DNA of 64,000 nt from Gymnogyps californianus (Eukaryota; Chordata; Aves; Accipitriformes; Cathartidae): the NCBI RefSeq assembly GCF_018139145.2, contig NC_059471.1:46175845-46239844 (forward strand), written 5' to 3'. Positions 25,301 to 36,660 of this stretch are shown here, piece after piece. Both the position numbers and the translations under genes were made by a program. The notes below the pieces were generated by a model, which saw only the letters and a program-made list of their open reading frames with translations, had not been told where the DNA came from and ran no database searches. How positions within the stretch are numbered: the first letter of the stretch is position 1; each line of letters begins with the position of its first letter.

Positions 25301-26353
25301 ATTTTGTTCAGAATAATTGTTCTCAGCTTGTGTTTAGCTTTAAAGTTTTCTGGTGTTATTTCATATTTAAAGAAGGGCTTATGCACCTGAAAGTCTGTTT
25401 GTTTTTCCAGTTTTAAAAGACATTACCTCTCCCTACAAACTGACTCATTCATGCAGGAAATCATCTACCCAAAGAGGCAATATTCCATGGAACTATGGTT
25501 TTGGGGCAAGCAACTCTTCCTCCTCTTTTGAACCTTTCTTTTTTTCACATAGACTTGCAATTACACAGTGCTTGGCTGCTTTTGTTTTTTGAAATGTAAG
25601 ATTTATAGGCAATATTACAACCTGACCTGCTTCAGTACATGGCTGCATGCATTATTCTTAAGAGAATCCCAGATCAACCATTTTTCTCCATTTCAGTGAA
25701 AATTTCCATATATGCTAAATTGTGTGTAGTGAGCAAGATGCTTTTATGTCAGGCTCTTGGGAGCACAGAGCAAAGAGTATTTCCCAGCTATGTATTCTGA
25801 AGTGCTGGTAAAATCAGGGCATCAAACAGGACTTTGTGAAAGAGGATGCACAGATCCTGTCCAGAGTGTGCGCTCGTTAATCAGAAAATTTTTTTAGCTT
25901 CAGTGAGCTCGCCTGAGTGAGACTTAGTACGCCTAACAGTCGAGTCCCATATGTCAGTGAGACTGTTTTGCTTTCCACTACTGCATTAGCAATGCTGATA
26001 TCAATGCTAATCAACCAGTAATTTTACAAAGAAAATGTTATAAACCTCAGTAATAAACTCTACACAGCATACGGATGTAGAATACTATGGCAACAGATTT
26101 AGTTGTAGTTACATCTCAAAACAGGTCAGAGGGGAATTGACCTATGTTTACACAAGCAGAAGCCAGAACTTGAAAACACGCACTGTGCTATAAGAGCATT
26201 TTTACAGTTGTAAATCAGCGTGAGGTCTCCTCAGCTTGGCTCTCAGCATCATTTTCCTTACCCTTTCACTCACCCTGGTTTGACCCAGACTCTTGCCCTC
26301 AGCAAGTACCACGCTCTCGTCTATCCCAACCGCCTGGTCCAACTTTCATCTTT
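22381..26353. other. Non-coding DNA, no gene seen
   Basis: No exon, RNA gene or mobile element was recognised. The longest open frames (106 codons at 22567-22887, 98 codons at 24362-24658, both plus) have no recognisable domain. Confidence 0.65.
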
Positions 26354-26430
26354 CTGACCAAACTGAAACTCCTACCCTACAATCTTTAACTCTGACCAAA
26401 CTGAAACTCTTACCCCTACAATCTTTGACT
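26354..26430 (+). repeat. Two-copy tandem duplication, 38/39-bp unit
   Basis: Copy one (26354-26391) and copy two (26392-26430) both begin CTGACCAAACTGAAACTC and end ACAATCTTTRACT. They differ by a few substitutions and one inserted C, so the duplication is not very recent. It lies in C/T-rich sequence. No function is apparent. Confidence 0.92.
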
Positions 26431-27200
26431 CTCTTACCCAACTTTTCTAAGCCAAATTCTTGTTCTTACAGGATTTGAACCCTGTAGATCTTTACAATAC
26501 TAGGGCAAGGGAACCTCAAAGCCCTGTTTTCTTTCCTGATCCTTCTTCTGCCCATGCCAGTCTGTAGACAACGTGAGCCACAGCAGTACTAAGATAGAGG
26601 ACGCTGTCTCCTTCATTCAGGATCATTATTTTAACTCTTGAGGTCTTTGCTGTAACAGCCTGCAGCAAATACTCACTGTACCAGACCTCCACTGCAGTTG
26701 GACCTTTTTTTTTTAACATTTATCTGCAAAGCTCCCTTAAGTCTGTGATGTGCCTGGCAATCTCCAAGTATTTTTCTTTTCCTCCTTTTTCAAGGTAATA
26801 ACAAATTAAAGTCAGTTCTGTTGGAATAACAGACAACATTTTGAACACAGAGACTACTCTCCTGACAAATTTCAAATTTCTGCTCCAAAACATGGTGGCA
26901 TTAGATCAATGAAGACATCATCCAAATGTTGAGCTATCAGAAAGTACTTTTCTGTATGTTCTTTTCCAGATGTAAATCACTGGGTGGCAACTGTCACCAA
27001 GAAATTGAAAGAAGAGTCTGTTAACTGTCACCTTGATGCATCCAGCTGTCTGTGTGGTTATAATGGTATCACAGTGTTTTGGGGAGCTACTGAATGACCA
27101 TGTAACAGGAGGCTGTCTACTTCTCTGTGTGCAAAGTAATAAGCAGTATACAGAAGAAAATATTAGACAGCTATACTCCTTGGGCCAATTTGTCTCACAG
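26431..27200. other. Non-coding DNA, nothing recognised
   Basis: No gene, mobile element or notable repeat is visible between the 38-bp tandem duplication and the palindromic repeat. T9 occurs at about 26706-26714. Confidence 0.6.
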
Positions 27201-27270
27201 CTACACTACAGTAAATCAGAAATAACTCCACAAACCTCTGTAGAGCTATTCCAGATTTATGTTTGCAGAA
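27201..27270 (+). repeat. Ancient palindromic interspersed repeat, probable
   Basis: The 20-bp arms at 27212-27231 (TAAATCAGAAATAACTCCAC) and 27240-27259 (GTAGAGCTATTCCAGATTTA) are complementary at 16 of 20 positions around an 8-base loop. CTACACTACAG precedes them and AAGAGCAGAATCTAGC follows. This matches my memory of an old dispersed amniote element with outward TTTACACCAGTGTAA arms around a GGAGTTACTCC-type core. It is non-coding and probably a decayed MITE-like or exapted element. The family name is not certain. Confidence 0.5.
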
Positions 27271-30200
27271 CTAAGAGCAGAATCTAGCTCTTTTAGTCTC
27301 ATGCTATCATTTTATATAGCCAGCTACTGAAATAGTGACTTAGGGCAGAAGTTTCTCAAAAAATACGTGTTGTCAAAGCACATTTATTTTCACAATAGTT
27401 TTGACAGCCAAAGGTAAAATACAATGGAATAGTGAAAATATACTGGCCACTTTTGAACTCTTTCCTGGCTGTGTATGAGATATATGTGAACTTTCTTCAT
27501 GCATTTAACACGCAGCTTAGGCAGTGGTCTCTCTGCCGATATCTACCCTGCCACTGTGCATACTCTGTGCATTTTCAGGGAGTAGCATGGCCTCTTTCCC
27601 TCTTTTTCCTCTGGATCACATACAGGAAGGGTATTCAAAAAAAACCCCCCAAAAAGTCCCAATAAAAAGCATAGCCCTCTCCAGTTCTTCCCCACTCAGA
27701 CATGATCTCAGTTGTTCTGGCCTTTCCAGAGATCCAATGTACTACACAGGTCCTCTTCCAAAGAGCAAGTAAGCTAGCCATGGTCTCATACACTGGAAAT
27801 CTATTATTTGAGAAGTCTGACCTGTGTTCTAATATGACAAATTTCAGAGGAAAGGACAACTTCTAAATGTTACCTGAAATTACTATTGATTTTATCTAAA
27901 TGGAAAAGCAAAAATTTGAAATTAGTTTCAGGACAGCTTATGGTGTGGTTAAAAAAAAAACACCTGTTTTCTACTTCAGAGTCATTGCACTGCAACAGTA
28001 ACCAGGTAACTCTAGTGCATGCCTTATTACATGATATCCCACTAAGGCAGCAGTCATTCTAATAGCTATCACTGACACAGATGCACCAGAGTTGTTGAGA
28101 TTCTTTATTTCCAGAAAAAAACCAGCTATTTTTCCATCAAGATTTAGCTTTTTTTTTTTCCAAATAAATGTAGTAGGTGAAGATAACTTAGATTGTGCAC
28201 ACTGCCAGGCAGCAGATAATTGCGTGTCTGTGGGTGAGTGGGTGACTATCTGAAACTGAACTTTTGAACTCATAAGCAAACATGAGCCTGCCGCCTGCTA
28301 GCTGCAACTGCTATGGGCTGGCTGTAAATTTTGCTAACGCTGAGACTAAATAACTGTGGCACGTCCTGATTCACTCCAATTAATAAAAAGATGTGAGACA
28401 GAACCACCAATTAGGAGCTGATCATGTGTTTGCTTCTGCACATTGACTATTTAGATTGGTAAATCTGGGGGCTGGAGGATGCAGAAAGAAGGCGGTGAAG
28501 ATCCCGACTGGAGAAAAGATCCTGGAAGTGGGACAAGACCCTGGAGATCAGAGCACTGCATGGAAACAAGTGCTGGGAGACAACCAGAGACCTTGGCTGC
28601 TAACACCTGAGACTGGTACCTGTGAGCAGTGGCACAACATCACCTGACAGGGCTTTCTGCCTGTCTTTCCCTGGCCAGTAGCCACCTCCCTGTGGGAAGG
28701 GACATTGAGACCCAGGGAACGTAGTGCTGGTGGGGAGGGAGAGAATGAGTGTGTGAGGAAATCAAGCAGGGTAAAAGCTTTAATGTCACTGGTTCTTAAA
28801 TAAACCCCAATATCCAGATCCATCATGGGCTGTTGTTTACTCCATCTCACCTGTGACAATGTAAGATACAATTTGCACAACTGTATAATTAGATCCCCGC
28901 CAAACTGCATATCCATGTACACAAAACACAGTATATATATTCACAGCAGAAGACGATGCTACTTGTGCAACAATCAATGACTCACCAGCAGTGTAGTCTT
29001 CTAAATTTAGTCCCATGCCCTATTGAGGAGTTACTCTGACAATTTACCATGGTGACGCTACCTTTATGAGCTTATTATCACTATGTTCATATTCTCCCTC
29101 ATTGCTTCTGGAAAATAGGCATAAATATGCTGCTGCTGTTCTCTTGTTGTCAGCTGTTTTCCCTTCAAATTCTAACTTCTACATTGCACAGAAAGAACTG
29201 AGGAACAGAAACTGAACAAAGATCACTTAATCTTGTTAAACATGGCAGCAAATCATATTTGTGTCAGAGCAGTGCAACAAAAAAGGATACATCCCAATAC
29301 CAACTCCTGTAAATCCGCCACCCAATTATTTTCAAACACGGTAAATCAAATTTAATGCCAATATATCTATACATGAAAGAACAGACTGGCTGAGAAAACA
29401 AGGAAATTGTACAGAATTATGTGAGTTGTATTTGAAGTGAGTTTTGTTTATAATGAAGTCATCCTTGTTTGCTTGGGGTTTTTTTAGATATTTTTAAAAA
29501 GGAACTGAAAACACAAGTTATTAATAAATATTTTCATGTAATTAGACTGTGGAAGAGTCTTTCAGTAGAAGTACTGGAAGCTCATTTAAATGCTTAGAGG
29601 CATTTGAACAAAACTGGGCAAAACACTACAGAAGATTCTGCATAACATTAGTCACGTTAGTAACTAACTGAAAATGGCCGATGTCCTTTTTCAGACTTTT
29701 ATCATAAAAACATGGGCTGCTATTAAACAAGAGTCTGTTTTCTTATAAGGGAGGGACAAATATCCACTAATACCGGCAGTGTTTATTGAATTTCCTTCTG
29801 CAAGTATGACATGATACAGCCAGCACAGGCGCTTCTAAAAAAAGCAAAGACAAGTGAGGTCAGAACATTGAACCGATGTCAAATACCATTTCCGCACCTC
29901 ATCTGCTCTCTGCATAAACTGTTACTGCATTTCTTTAAATCAGTAGCTACCCACTGGCTGTTATCATTTCTCTATCAGCCTCTGGGCAGGCATGTATTTT
30001 AGCTGTCAGGATAAGCTGGGTGTCCTCAAGAAAGAGGACTTGATGTCAGCCAAGGTTTTACCAAGATGTTTTCAGCTCTTTCTGAATCCAGCTGTGCAAA
30101 TCTTTGGCAGTGGAAAAATATTTGCTGTGGATATGGATTGTAAAGTCACTTTCTGTTTCAGCTCTAACCCTCTCCTTTTAACTTCTCTTTTCTGGTTTCC

Positions 30201-33200
30201 TCATACATAAGTCTTGTGTAATTATTTCAGGATTAGTTCTCCTTGATTCAAGCAACTTGACAGAACTGGGCACTAAAATATTTGTCTGTCTGCCCTGTTG
30301 CTTGAAATACTGTCTCCAACAACATCCTTTCCACTGATAGCAGGTTTTCCTCCTCCTGACTTCTTAGCTAATGTTACATTATGCTTATTATTTCTTTACC
30401 AGAGGTGCTTAAAACATTCTAGACATTTTGCAATTTAGCTAAATAAAATAAGCCTACACAGCTTAAGGATTCAGGCTGCACCAGTGGCCTTGTCTTTTTC
30501 TTTTCCACACAAATCAGCTTATTTCTTCTAAGTACTCCCAAAAGCTCATTTAAATATGCCAAAGTACTCACTGCTTATAAAATATACCTCTCCAGATGGG
30601 TATATGGACATACAAAAAGATAAAAGCAGTGCTGTTCACAGGTGCAAAGTGTGAAATTGTGGATGCCAGTACTATACAATCGCAGTGTAAGACCCTTTCT
30701 TAAAGAAGGTAACAGTATTTCATCTGAAAGCAATAGTGTAAAAGAGATTAAAATCCATAGGTGGGTCAGTTCTGTGAAATCCAGAGGACTGTATTCAAAG
30801 GTATTAGAGTGGTTAGGGCTTTTTTTCCCCCTTATCAGAAAAATCTTCTAGTGACAACCTCTGATAAGCAAGAAATTAAACCAATTGGAGGGTGATGAAG
30901 CAAGCCAGGAAATGTGATGAAGGATAGACACATCACGGAACGTATAGAATAGCTGGAAGACTGCAGGCATGCCGAGGAAGCGGGACGAGAGGGAAGGTGT
31001 TAACCATATCAGACAATGTTCAAGGACAACATTTCTCTGTGGAGGGCTGGGAAGGTTGGGAATTGAAGGGGAGACAGCCAACAGCAGCAGGCTGGATCCA
31101 GCAAACTGAGCACTTAGAGCCTGCGGTCCTCTGGAAAAGAGAGATGGATCCTGACACAAGACCAGCAAGACCCAGGGAACACCACAGCCATAAGGAATAG
31201 TAGTACACTTAGTTATTTCCCAGGATTTAGCATTACAGAATGCCTTTTGTCCAGCAATAAATTTGATCCCATCTAGGAGAAATCCTGCGTACATGGCATT
31301 TGCATGTGCTACCTCGTTGCACAACTGCTGCTCTGGTTGCCCCACACCAACCAGTTTCCTTCCCTATAACCATTCTGCCTGTCTCCTTACCTGTGAGATG
31401 TTATGTCCCAATCACTGAACCACTTGATTTCAACAGGTTCCTCAGCTCACCAGCCCCAGTGCTATATCTAGAGAGCAGAGCTGGCTCTGCATACACTTCA
31501 CTTTGCTAAAGTAGTATTGTGATGGTCTTTTTATCTTTGCTTTGCATTTCATTAGAGAGTCCTGTGCCTTAATGTTTTTAATAGCAACAATCCCTTACAG
31601 CTGATTTGGGCAGAGGTAGCTATTTTGGAGCACGCTAGGGCAAAGGGTTTTCCTTGCATTTCCTCAGTACTGGGTTGTTGTACATGAAAAACCTCAATTC
31701 TCATACAGTTCTCAGTTTTCTAGTTTCTCAGTGAGGGCCAAAAGCTGAGCTGGAAGGGACAGCATTCTGCTAGATGCCATGCAAACAACATAATAGATAG
31801 TCTTGGCCTCAACATGTCTGTGATTCAGGCAAAACAGGCAAAAAGTGAGGGAAGGAATTAAAGATGTACACCTCATGTCAATGTAATGGCACTTCTTAAA
31901 ATTTAAAATCCAAAGCAGAAGAGAATATTCACATTTCTGCTCTAAGACTTGCTAACTAGTCTTCTAGAATTCCTTCTGGAAGTTGATGGAGAAAAACAAA
32001 CCCTTCCAGAGGTATTCAGAGCACTTAAATTAGGTTTTGTATTGTAGGAATCTGTATCTCCTTAGTGGATGTACCTGGAACCTCACAAAAGCAGCTGGCT
32101 AAAGTGTGAACCTCAGCCTGTGCAATGGAAATACTTCTTCCTCACCAAACTACATTTTTTCATTTAAAATTTTCAGTGAAAAAGCTGTGGGAATGCTTTA
32201 CTCCAGAATTTCAAAATTCTTGTCCTTTTGTAGTCATCTCCACAGGTAAGCAGACTTGATAAGTGACTTCCTCAAAGATCATATAAAAAATTGCACATAT
32301 GGAGTCTCCTCGTAGGTATTCAAAATTATTTTACTGTGGGCCAACCTGTTAGCATCATGCCTAGCTGTTCCTCGCTTACACATAACATTGTGTAGCCCTC
32401 ATTTTGGTTTGGGCCTCTGGACATTGTAACAGCAGAAACAGGAGCACTGCATTTGGTGAAAACAAACGGCAAGCAAGGAGTGGAATCGTCTTCCAGCTGT
32501 GCTTAGTCTAGAACTGCTGCTTTCCTTTTTAGTATCTGCAAACTGCTCTTCTGCATTCATTTTCTAAAATGCAATTGCCTGGCAGCTGCCTTCTACCACC
32601 CGTTTATTAGATTTCTGGCACGTATGGTTGTTAAAATGTATAAATAATTTGGGACCTGCTGACCTGCCACTCACACCGGGGTCAGTTTTCATTTTGTGTG
32701 ACAATAGTTGCAATTATTTTTGCACTTTTTTTTTTTTTTCTGGGAAGTTTTCGAACATCAGTGAGTTGGTGAGCAGAAAATGGTAGGTTTTTGTCTGTAA
32801 AGAAGTATAAGCAGAAGTATACAGAGAATAGCTCTATGATGTCTATTACATTACCTACACTGTTCTCAGAGTGAGCTATGAAAACCAGAATGTCTCAGTT
32901 GGAAAACAATCCAGAATAAAGGAATAGAAATGAAAATGTAGACAAACAATGTCATGACATTTCTGAGGGGTTTGGGCTTTTACTTAGTGAGGTTAGAGCT
33001 ACTCAAAATGATCTACTAAGATCAGACATCCCAATAGTTTTGCTTTTTATGAGTTTCTTTGCCCTGGTAGGCCATACAGTTCATCATTTCATTAGCTTTT
33101 TGATGTTGTTGCTCTTGGTTTTTGGAGAGAAGGCTTAAAGTGCATTATTTCTGTTTTCCTCCTCAAAAGCAGAGAATTGTGAAGAGATCACATCCATCCC

Positions 33201-33730
33201 TCAGTGGCTTAGTCTTTCAAAGGCGACAGTTATTAAGTGCACTGTGATGCAGACGGCCTCCTCTATAATCATACAAAAATCCCAAATATAGGGGTTTATG
33301 TAGTGTCCAATATGTCATGATTGAGATAGGTGAGTACTCCTGGAAGGCAGGAGCTTGTGGTAAGTCAGTCAGCTGCCATGTGGGACACGAGATGTCAGCA
33401 GCTAGAGGGAAAAATCCAGCTCAAGGTGTTTGACTCCTTGGCCAGGAATCTATTCGCTAGTTTATGCCGCCTTTTGCAAATCGCCAGTGTAACTCATTTC
33501 AGCAAACCTCAGGAACCAATGCATAAACAGGGGTAGACTGTAAGTAAATATAGTTCATCTTCTGTAAGTAGACTGAAGACAAAACCACAGGAGGGTGAGG
33601 CTGTACAGGTGGAGCAGACATTGAGTAGGTCTGAGTGCATAACTGGCTGCAGAAAAGGTAGGGAGAGTAAAAACCTCAATTTAAAATCTCTTCTAGTATC
33701 TCAGATGAGTTTGAGAGTGCAGAGGCTCTC
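27271..33730. other. Non-coding DNA, no gene seen
   Basis: A10 at 27951-27960 and T14 at 32726-32739 are the main low-complexity runs. The longest open frame outside repeats, 165 codons on the minus strand (30848-31345), has no recognisable domain and competes with frames on the plus strand. A GC-richer stretch at 28456-28830 ends near an AATAAA (about 28799-28804) and could be a decayed LTR or retrotranscript, but no ends or target duplication were found. Confidence 0.6.
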
Positions 33731-33846
33731 TCTAAGGCTCTGTATATTATTATTATAATATATTATATTATAATATATTAATAATGTATATTATTATTAT
33801 AATATAATAATAAAATAATCTAAGGCTGTGATATTATTATTATACT
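33731..33846. repeat. AT-only tandem repeat block with flanking duplication
   Basis: About 75 bp of pure A/T (TATTAT and ATAATATATT words) lies at 33743-33818, apart from a single G. A 22-bp word beginning TGTATATTATTATTATAATA occurs at 33741-33762 and again at 33785-33806, period 44. The left boundary motif TCTAAGGCT (33731) recurs at 33819, again followed by TATTATTATTATA. The block therefore arose by local duplications of a TAT-rich seed. It is highly self-complementary and could extrude as a cruciform. Confidence 0.92.
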
Positions 33847-34808
33847 CCATATGGTTATGAAGTATTTGTTAGGCTGCAAATTACTGATTGGGTCATTTTA
33901 ACAAAAGAAATTATATGATTCTCATTGATACAGTGTTAGAATGCATAAACTGTTTGCATCTTGCTTTGTCTTTCCCTTTATCTGATAGTTTTGTTTCTCA
34001 TTGCTGCTGCTAAATTTGACCCTCAAGTCACAAGTGATCTGTGTAGGCATATTGATCAGAGCACATTCCTGGGGTCCTGTGCTCATATCATGCAACAGGA
34101 CTTGAAGGATGTCTTCCTTTTAACACCAAACTGCTGTATTTTTTAGTAGGTTATTTGGGTGTAATCTGTAGGAAGCTACTGTATGAAAGAAATTAATTGA
34201 ATCACAGATTTTAAATTGTGCTTTTCCAGTGATATGTTTTGTCCCACAGCTCACCACAGCTTCCTGAGGACAGAAATGCTCTTTGTACTGGCAAAATGGG
34301 ATTGGCTTGTCCCAAGAGTTGCTGAACACCTGCATTCAGCAGCATCATCCAATTTCCTATGGAGATCCTAGGGGCATCTCAGTGATGCTCCAAACATCTG
34401 AACCTGCTCCAAAAAAGACTGAAAGTTGAGTCTGGTGTCTCATGGCTGCTGAGCTGAAAGTCAAAGATCCCACAGTGACTCTCAAGGAAAAGAGCAAGAT
34501 ATGAAGTTGGAAACCTTGACCAGCATTTTCTCCTCTGGTAAAAGACGGCTTTGTTTGCCCACACAGGACGAGTGATGGCCAGCTACCATAGTGGATATCC
34601 CTTCTGTTGCCCCCATCATTAACAGCCTCCTTTGCTGCTGAGATCTCTTTCTTCCCTTCTCCCCATTCCTAAGTTCCACGGGAGATTCATCAAGTAAACA
34701 GATATTTTAGGTAAAATACCAAGAACTGGAAAAAACTTAAAAAAACAAATACATGTATAAGAATAGGAACTAATATAAATGCATACACATTGCTCATCAA
34801 TGAATTAA
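33847..34808. other. Non-coding DNA
   Basis: Nothing recognised. ATTAA at 34804-34808 is probably the left target-site copy of the following LTR. Confidence 0.65.
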
Positions 34809-35385
34809 TGTCCTGGTTTCAGCTGGGACAGAGCTAACTCTCTTCTTAGCAGTAGCTGGTACTGTGCTGTGTTTTGGATTTAGTGTGAGAATACTGTTGA
34901 TAACACACTGATGTTTTAGTTGTTGCTAAGTAGCGCTTATCTTAAGCCAAGGACTTTTCAGTTTCCTATGCTCTGCCAGCAAGCAGGTGTGGAAGAAGCT
35001 GGGAGGGAGCATAGCCGGGGCAGCTGACCTGAACTAGCCAAAGAGGTATTCCATACCATGGAACGTCATGCCCAGTATATGAACAGGGGGGAGTTGGCCG
35101 GGGGGCGCGGATCGTGGCTCTGGCATTGGTCAGTGGGTGGTGAGCAATTGCATTGTGCATCACTTGTCTTTTCTTGTTTCTTTTTTTTTGTTGTACTCTT
35201 TTTCATTACAATTATTATTATTCTTAGTTAGTAGTGTATTTTTATTTTTACTTTAGTTATTAAACTGTTCTTATCTCAACCCACAAGTTTTACTTTTTTC
35301 CTTTCCTCATCCCCACCCCACTGGGAGGGGGTAGGGGGAAGCGGCTGTGTGGTGCTTAGTTGCTGGCTGGGGTTAAACCACGACA
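34809..35385 (+). mobile_element. Solo LTR of an avian endogenous retrovirus (intact ends)
   Basis: The 577-bp LTR begins TGTCCTGGTTTCAGCTGGGA and ends GGTTAAACCACGACA, with the expected TG...CA termini. It has a TATA-like element TATATGAA (35076-35083), a GGGGGGCGCGGATCG block after the promoter, the GTGAGCAATTGCATTGTGCA motif, an ATT-rich stretch, ATTAAA as a likely polyadenylation signal (35259-35264) and TCTCAACCCACAAG (35274-35287). The flanks ATTAA (34804-34808) and AGTAA (35386-35390) match at 4 of 5 bases, consistent with a 5-bp target duplication with one mutation, as expected for ERVL-like (class III) elements. No internal retroviral genes are present, so it is a solitary LTR formed by recombination. 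It keeps promoter-like parts and could act as an alternative promoter in the plus direction; that is inference. Confidence 0.94.
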
Positions 35386-36626
35386 AGTAATTAGTTTATT
35401 TAGGCAGTATGGAGTTAATTTTCTTCAGGCTTCTCTTTACAAAACAGTGCTGAAAATATCAGCAAAATGGTACAAAGGGTGCCCTCATTTCCTCTTTCTT
35501 AATAACACATCATGTTACCAACAATTGTGAATAGGTGTGAGGAGATGGGCTCTCATTTTATCACTTCAGAAGCACACATATGAACTTCTTGCCCCGCTCT
35601 GATCCCCCAGCAAATATTTACACCATGTGAAATGCCAGTAAGGTTTCAAACAGTGGGAGTAAGTGAACACTTCTGCTGAAATGGTCTGCAGTGAAATAGC
35701 TGGTGATGTTGGAAGTTAAATTGCCAGCATTAGGCATATAGTTTCAGGCTACCTGTAGATATTTCACAGTGGTGCTATTGATCTTGAGTTTGGGGCACTA
35801 GTAAATCACAAAAAATCAATGTGATAATCTGTGCAAAATGAAGTGGGTTTGAATAAACAGCTGTATGTTAGTATAAATGCGTCCACATTGCATATTTGGA
35901 TTAAATGAGCTACATTTTTCAGAAACTTTGTGAAATGAGAACACTAATGTAGAAGATTTTTCAATGTAAGGTTCAAAACTGTGGACGGTAAAAGCTTTAA
36001 TGTTGACACACAGTTCTGTGGTGAGTTGTAAAGGCTACCTGTCAAAGCAGTAGCATTTACAGGGTTTTGCTACATGTGGACTCTCAGCCCCAGCACAAGT
36101 TGTCTTATGGCTTTTGCCAGCCATGTGGGCTAGGCATGGGATGCTGCAGGAGAGGACAACTTCCATCTGCAGGACTCCTGGGAGGGCACTTGCTCAGGGG
36201 ACAGATTATGCACACAGAACAGTGAAGAATATTTTTTGCTCATTCTGCCAGTCCTACAGGGAAAAGTCATGCCTATCATTTGCACTGTGCTTTCCTCCAC
36301 GATGCACACCAAGACTAGCCACCCAAGCTCAGGCAGGAGGTCAGCAGGAGCCACCAGGATGGGGATGGTCTCTGCAGGAGGACTGTGACTTTAGCCCTGC
36401 TAGGTCCTCTCAGCCCTACCTGTCCCTGCTCTCAGAGCTCCTGCCTAATGTATCCATGGGGTGGAAGTCACACAGGGCTCACGTCAGCATCTTGAAGGCA
36501 GTGGTGGGCCTCTGGAGTTGATACCTCCAACTCCTGAGGTTGTGAAGATGCTATAGCTGACATTTGTACTTTGAGGCTGCTATTAAGAACCATTTCTCAT
36601 TGGGCTTTGGGGTGGGTTTGCAACAG
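35386..36626. other. Non-coding DNA; LTR-like scrap at the left edge
   Basis: ATGGAGTTAATTTTCTTCA at 35409-35427 is identical over 19 bases to the 5' part of the LTR at 7090 (7109-7127) and lies only 24 bases beyond the LTR end, so it may be a scrap of a second LTR. At 36114-36521 a GC-richer stretch holds a 135-codon open frame with no recognisable domain; it is treated as chance. Confidence 0.55.
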
Positions 36627-36660
36627 AGACACACAGACACACACATACACACACACACAG
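36627..36660 (+). repeat. (CA)n microsatellite, imperfect
   Basis: A 34-base AC-rich run, ACACACAGACACACACATAC followed by a purer CA stretch, interrupted by AGAC and CATA. It is a potential length polymorphism. Confidence 0.95.

Noticed and set aside
28456..28830. GC-richer stretch ending near AATAAA, considered as a decayed LTR or 3' UTR
   Set aside because: No TG...CA termini, target duplication or match to the three LTRs in the window could be found.
28770..36003. 17-base identical word GGTAAAAGCTTTAATGT at 28770-28786 and 35987-36003
   Set aside because: The flanks do not match, and a shared word of this length is not improbable among all pairs in 64 kb.
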